DNA from: an uncultured Clostridia bacterium
Lineage (GTDB): Bacteria; Bacillota_A; Clostridia; Christensenellales; CAG-138
DNA length: 6,214 bases
NCBI GenBank assembly: GCA_937877295.1
Contig: CALFIV010000018.1
Coordinates: 1-6,214, forward strand
Direction of reading: 5' to 3'
Positions 5,589-6,214 of the stretch are shown here, one piece after another. The position numbers and the translations under genes are program-made. Below the pieces are notes generated by a model. It worked only from the letters and a program-made list of their open reading frames with translations, had not been told where the DNA came from and did not search any database. Every line of letters begins with the position of its first letter. Positions within the stretch are counted from its first letter, which is position 1.

Positions 5589-6214
5589 TTACGGATTGAC
5601 GTTCACCCAGATTTTCTTATATCCGCTGCCTTCGTTATGCTCCGCATGGTACGTCTGATCCTGCATACAGGACGCTTCGCTGTAGAACACCTTGCCGCAG
5701 ACCAGACAATGCCACTCATAATGACTGGTCGGCGCGGGCGTTGCGGTTGCTGTCGGCTCAACTGTCGGTGTTGCGGTCGGCTCTGTCGTCGGCGTTGCGG
5801 TCGCTGCTACGGTCGAATCTGCAGTCGGCGCTTTGGTCGGCGCGGGTGTTGCGGCTACGGTTGGCGCAGCTGTCGGCGTTACGGTCGGTTTTGCCGTTTT
5901 CTTCGGCTTTGCCGTCGGCTTCGGCGTGGGCGTCGGCGTGGGCGTCGGCGTTGCGGTCGGCTCTGGGTTTTCCGTAGGCGCAGGCGTTGCGTTTTCTGCC
6001 ACGTCGTCGCCGGAAGCACTCTCTTCCGTCGCGTTCTCCGCGTCTTCAACTGCTTTCGCGTTCTCCGTGCCTTCGACTGCTTCCGTTTTCTCTGCCGTTT
6101 CAAGAATTGTCAGGGACTGTTCGCCCGTGCTTTCCGTTCCCGTCCCTTGATCAAACAGCGGCGATTTGATCAGGACCGCCAGTAAGATCACGACGATCAC
6201 CGCAACCATCCCCA
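5589..6214 (-). CDS. Membrane-anchored protein with Thr/Pro-rich linker and C-terminal C2H2-like zinc-finger module (5' end probably outside window)
   Basis: I do not recognise a specific family. Counting from the in-frame ATG at 6209, residues 1-14 are a hydrophobic helix (VAVIVVILLAVLI), a membrane anchor or signal anchor. Residues 20-72 are acidic and rich in Glu, Ala and Thr. Residues 75-161 form a low-complexity Pro/Thr/Ala linker with a run of PT dipeptides at 89-96 and a Lys-rich patch at 97-107. Residues 163-206 are a compact domain with C168-x2-C171, C181, and H188-x2-H191, i.e. CxxC-x16-HxxH, followed by GYKKIWVNVNP. The linker implies the domain is displayed outside the cell; Thr residues could be glycosylated (inference). 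The reading frame stays open to the right edge, the hydrophobic helix starts without preceding basic residues, and GGGG directly abuts the ATG, so the true start and further N-terminal sequence probably lie beyond the window. It has its own terminator. Confidence 0.75.
   Translation of the reverse strand, partial: GMVAVIVVILLAVLIKSPLFDQGTGTESTGEQSLTILETAEKTEAVEGTENAKAVEDAENATEESASGDDVAENATPAPTENPEPTATPTPTPTPTPKPTAKPKKTAKPTVTPTAAPTVAATPAPTKAPTADSTVAATATPTTEPTATPTVEPTATATPAPTSHYEWHCLVCGKVFYSEASCMQDQTYHAEHNEGSGYKKIWVNVNP
5728..5995. repeat. Imprecise low-complexity repeat encoding the Thr/Pro/Ala linker
   Basis: On the plus strand, units such as GTCGGCGTTGCG and GTTGCGGTCGGC recur irregularly. 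At 5923-5946 a perfect 12-bp unit, GGCGTGGGCGTC, is present twice in tandem, followed by a further partial copy; it encodes the PT-dipeptide run. The repeat is in-frame with codon-sized periodicity, so copy-number changes of this unit would shorten or lengthen the linker without a frameshift. Confidence 0.75.

Noticed and set aside
4244..5599. 451-codon plus-strand open frame opposite the permease
   Set aside because: Low-complexity Arg/Gln/His-rich translation, overlaps the MATE 3' end and the terminator, and lies antisense to a clear transporter with conserved motifs.
5728..5995. Repeat block as a CRISPR array or minisatellite outside genes
   Set aside because: Units are irregular, have no unique spacers and keep the reading frame of a Pro/Thr linker throughout.
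5397..6185. Plus-strand frames opposite the Thr/Pro-linker gene encoding Arg/Cys-rich or Val/Gly-rich proteins
   Set aside because: They are translations of the repeat in other frames. The minus frame has a membrane helix, a coherent linker, a Cys/His module and a terminator right after its stop.

Overview
The window looks like chromosomal DNA from a Bacillota (Firmicutes), probably a clostridial-type anaerobe. This is inferred from strong GGAGG/AAGGAG ribosome binding sites, TTGACT-17-TACAAT promoter architecture, moderately GC-rich codon use, and a gene set typical of that phylum (pyroglutamyl peptidase, MATE exporter, SLC13/YbiR-like permease, Thr/Pro-linker surface protein). The genus cannot be read from the sequence. 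Nothing in the window indicates a phage, transposon, CRISPR array, tRNA or rRNA.

Layout. Positions 1-736 (minus) hold the 5' two-thirds or so of a Gate/nucleoside-recognition-domain membrane protein that runs off the left edge. It lies 39 nt downstream of a complete glutamine synthetase gene, glnA (776-2200, minus), and is probably co-transcribed with it. Positions 2201-2383 are a divergent control region. It carries a good plus-strand promoter for pcp, a plausible minus-strand promoter with an A/T-rich UP-like block for glnA, and an 18-bp near-perfect palindrome at the predicted glnA transcription start. Going right, pcp (2384-2956, pyrrolidone-carboxylate peptidase) and a MATE-family exporter (2973-4334) form a tight two-gene operon that ends in an intrinsic terminator (4343-4373). 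Facing it on the minus strand is an SLC13/ArsB/NhaD-type permease (4373-5521). The right end (5589-6214, minus) encodes a membrane-anchored protein with a long Thr/Pro-rich linker and a C-terminal CxxC...HxxH module. It has its own terminator (5543-5570), and its 5' end probably lies outside the window.

How the genes may work together. Glutamine synthetase makes glutamine from glutamate and ammonia. Pcp removes N-terminal pyroglutamate, the cyclised form of glutamine or glutamate, from peptides. The divergent pair therefore shares a glutamine/pyroglutamate theme, but no sequence evidence proves co-regulation. The Gate-domain protein behind glnA and the MATE protein behind pcp are membrane proteins of unknown substrate. 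The most notable points are a beta-like glutamine synthetase with Phe at the expected adenylylation Tyr, the palindrome at the predicted glnA start site, the glnA-Gate gene pairing, and the extracytoplasmic zinc-finger-like module. I did not find a convincing wholly new system here; most of the window is ordinary housekeeping and transport DNA.
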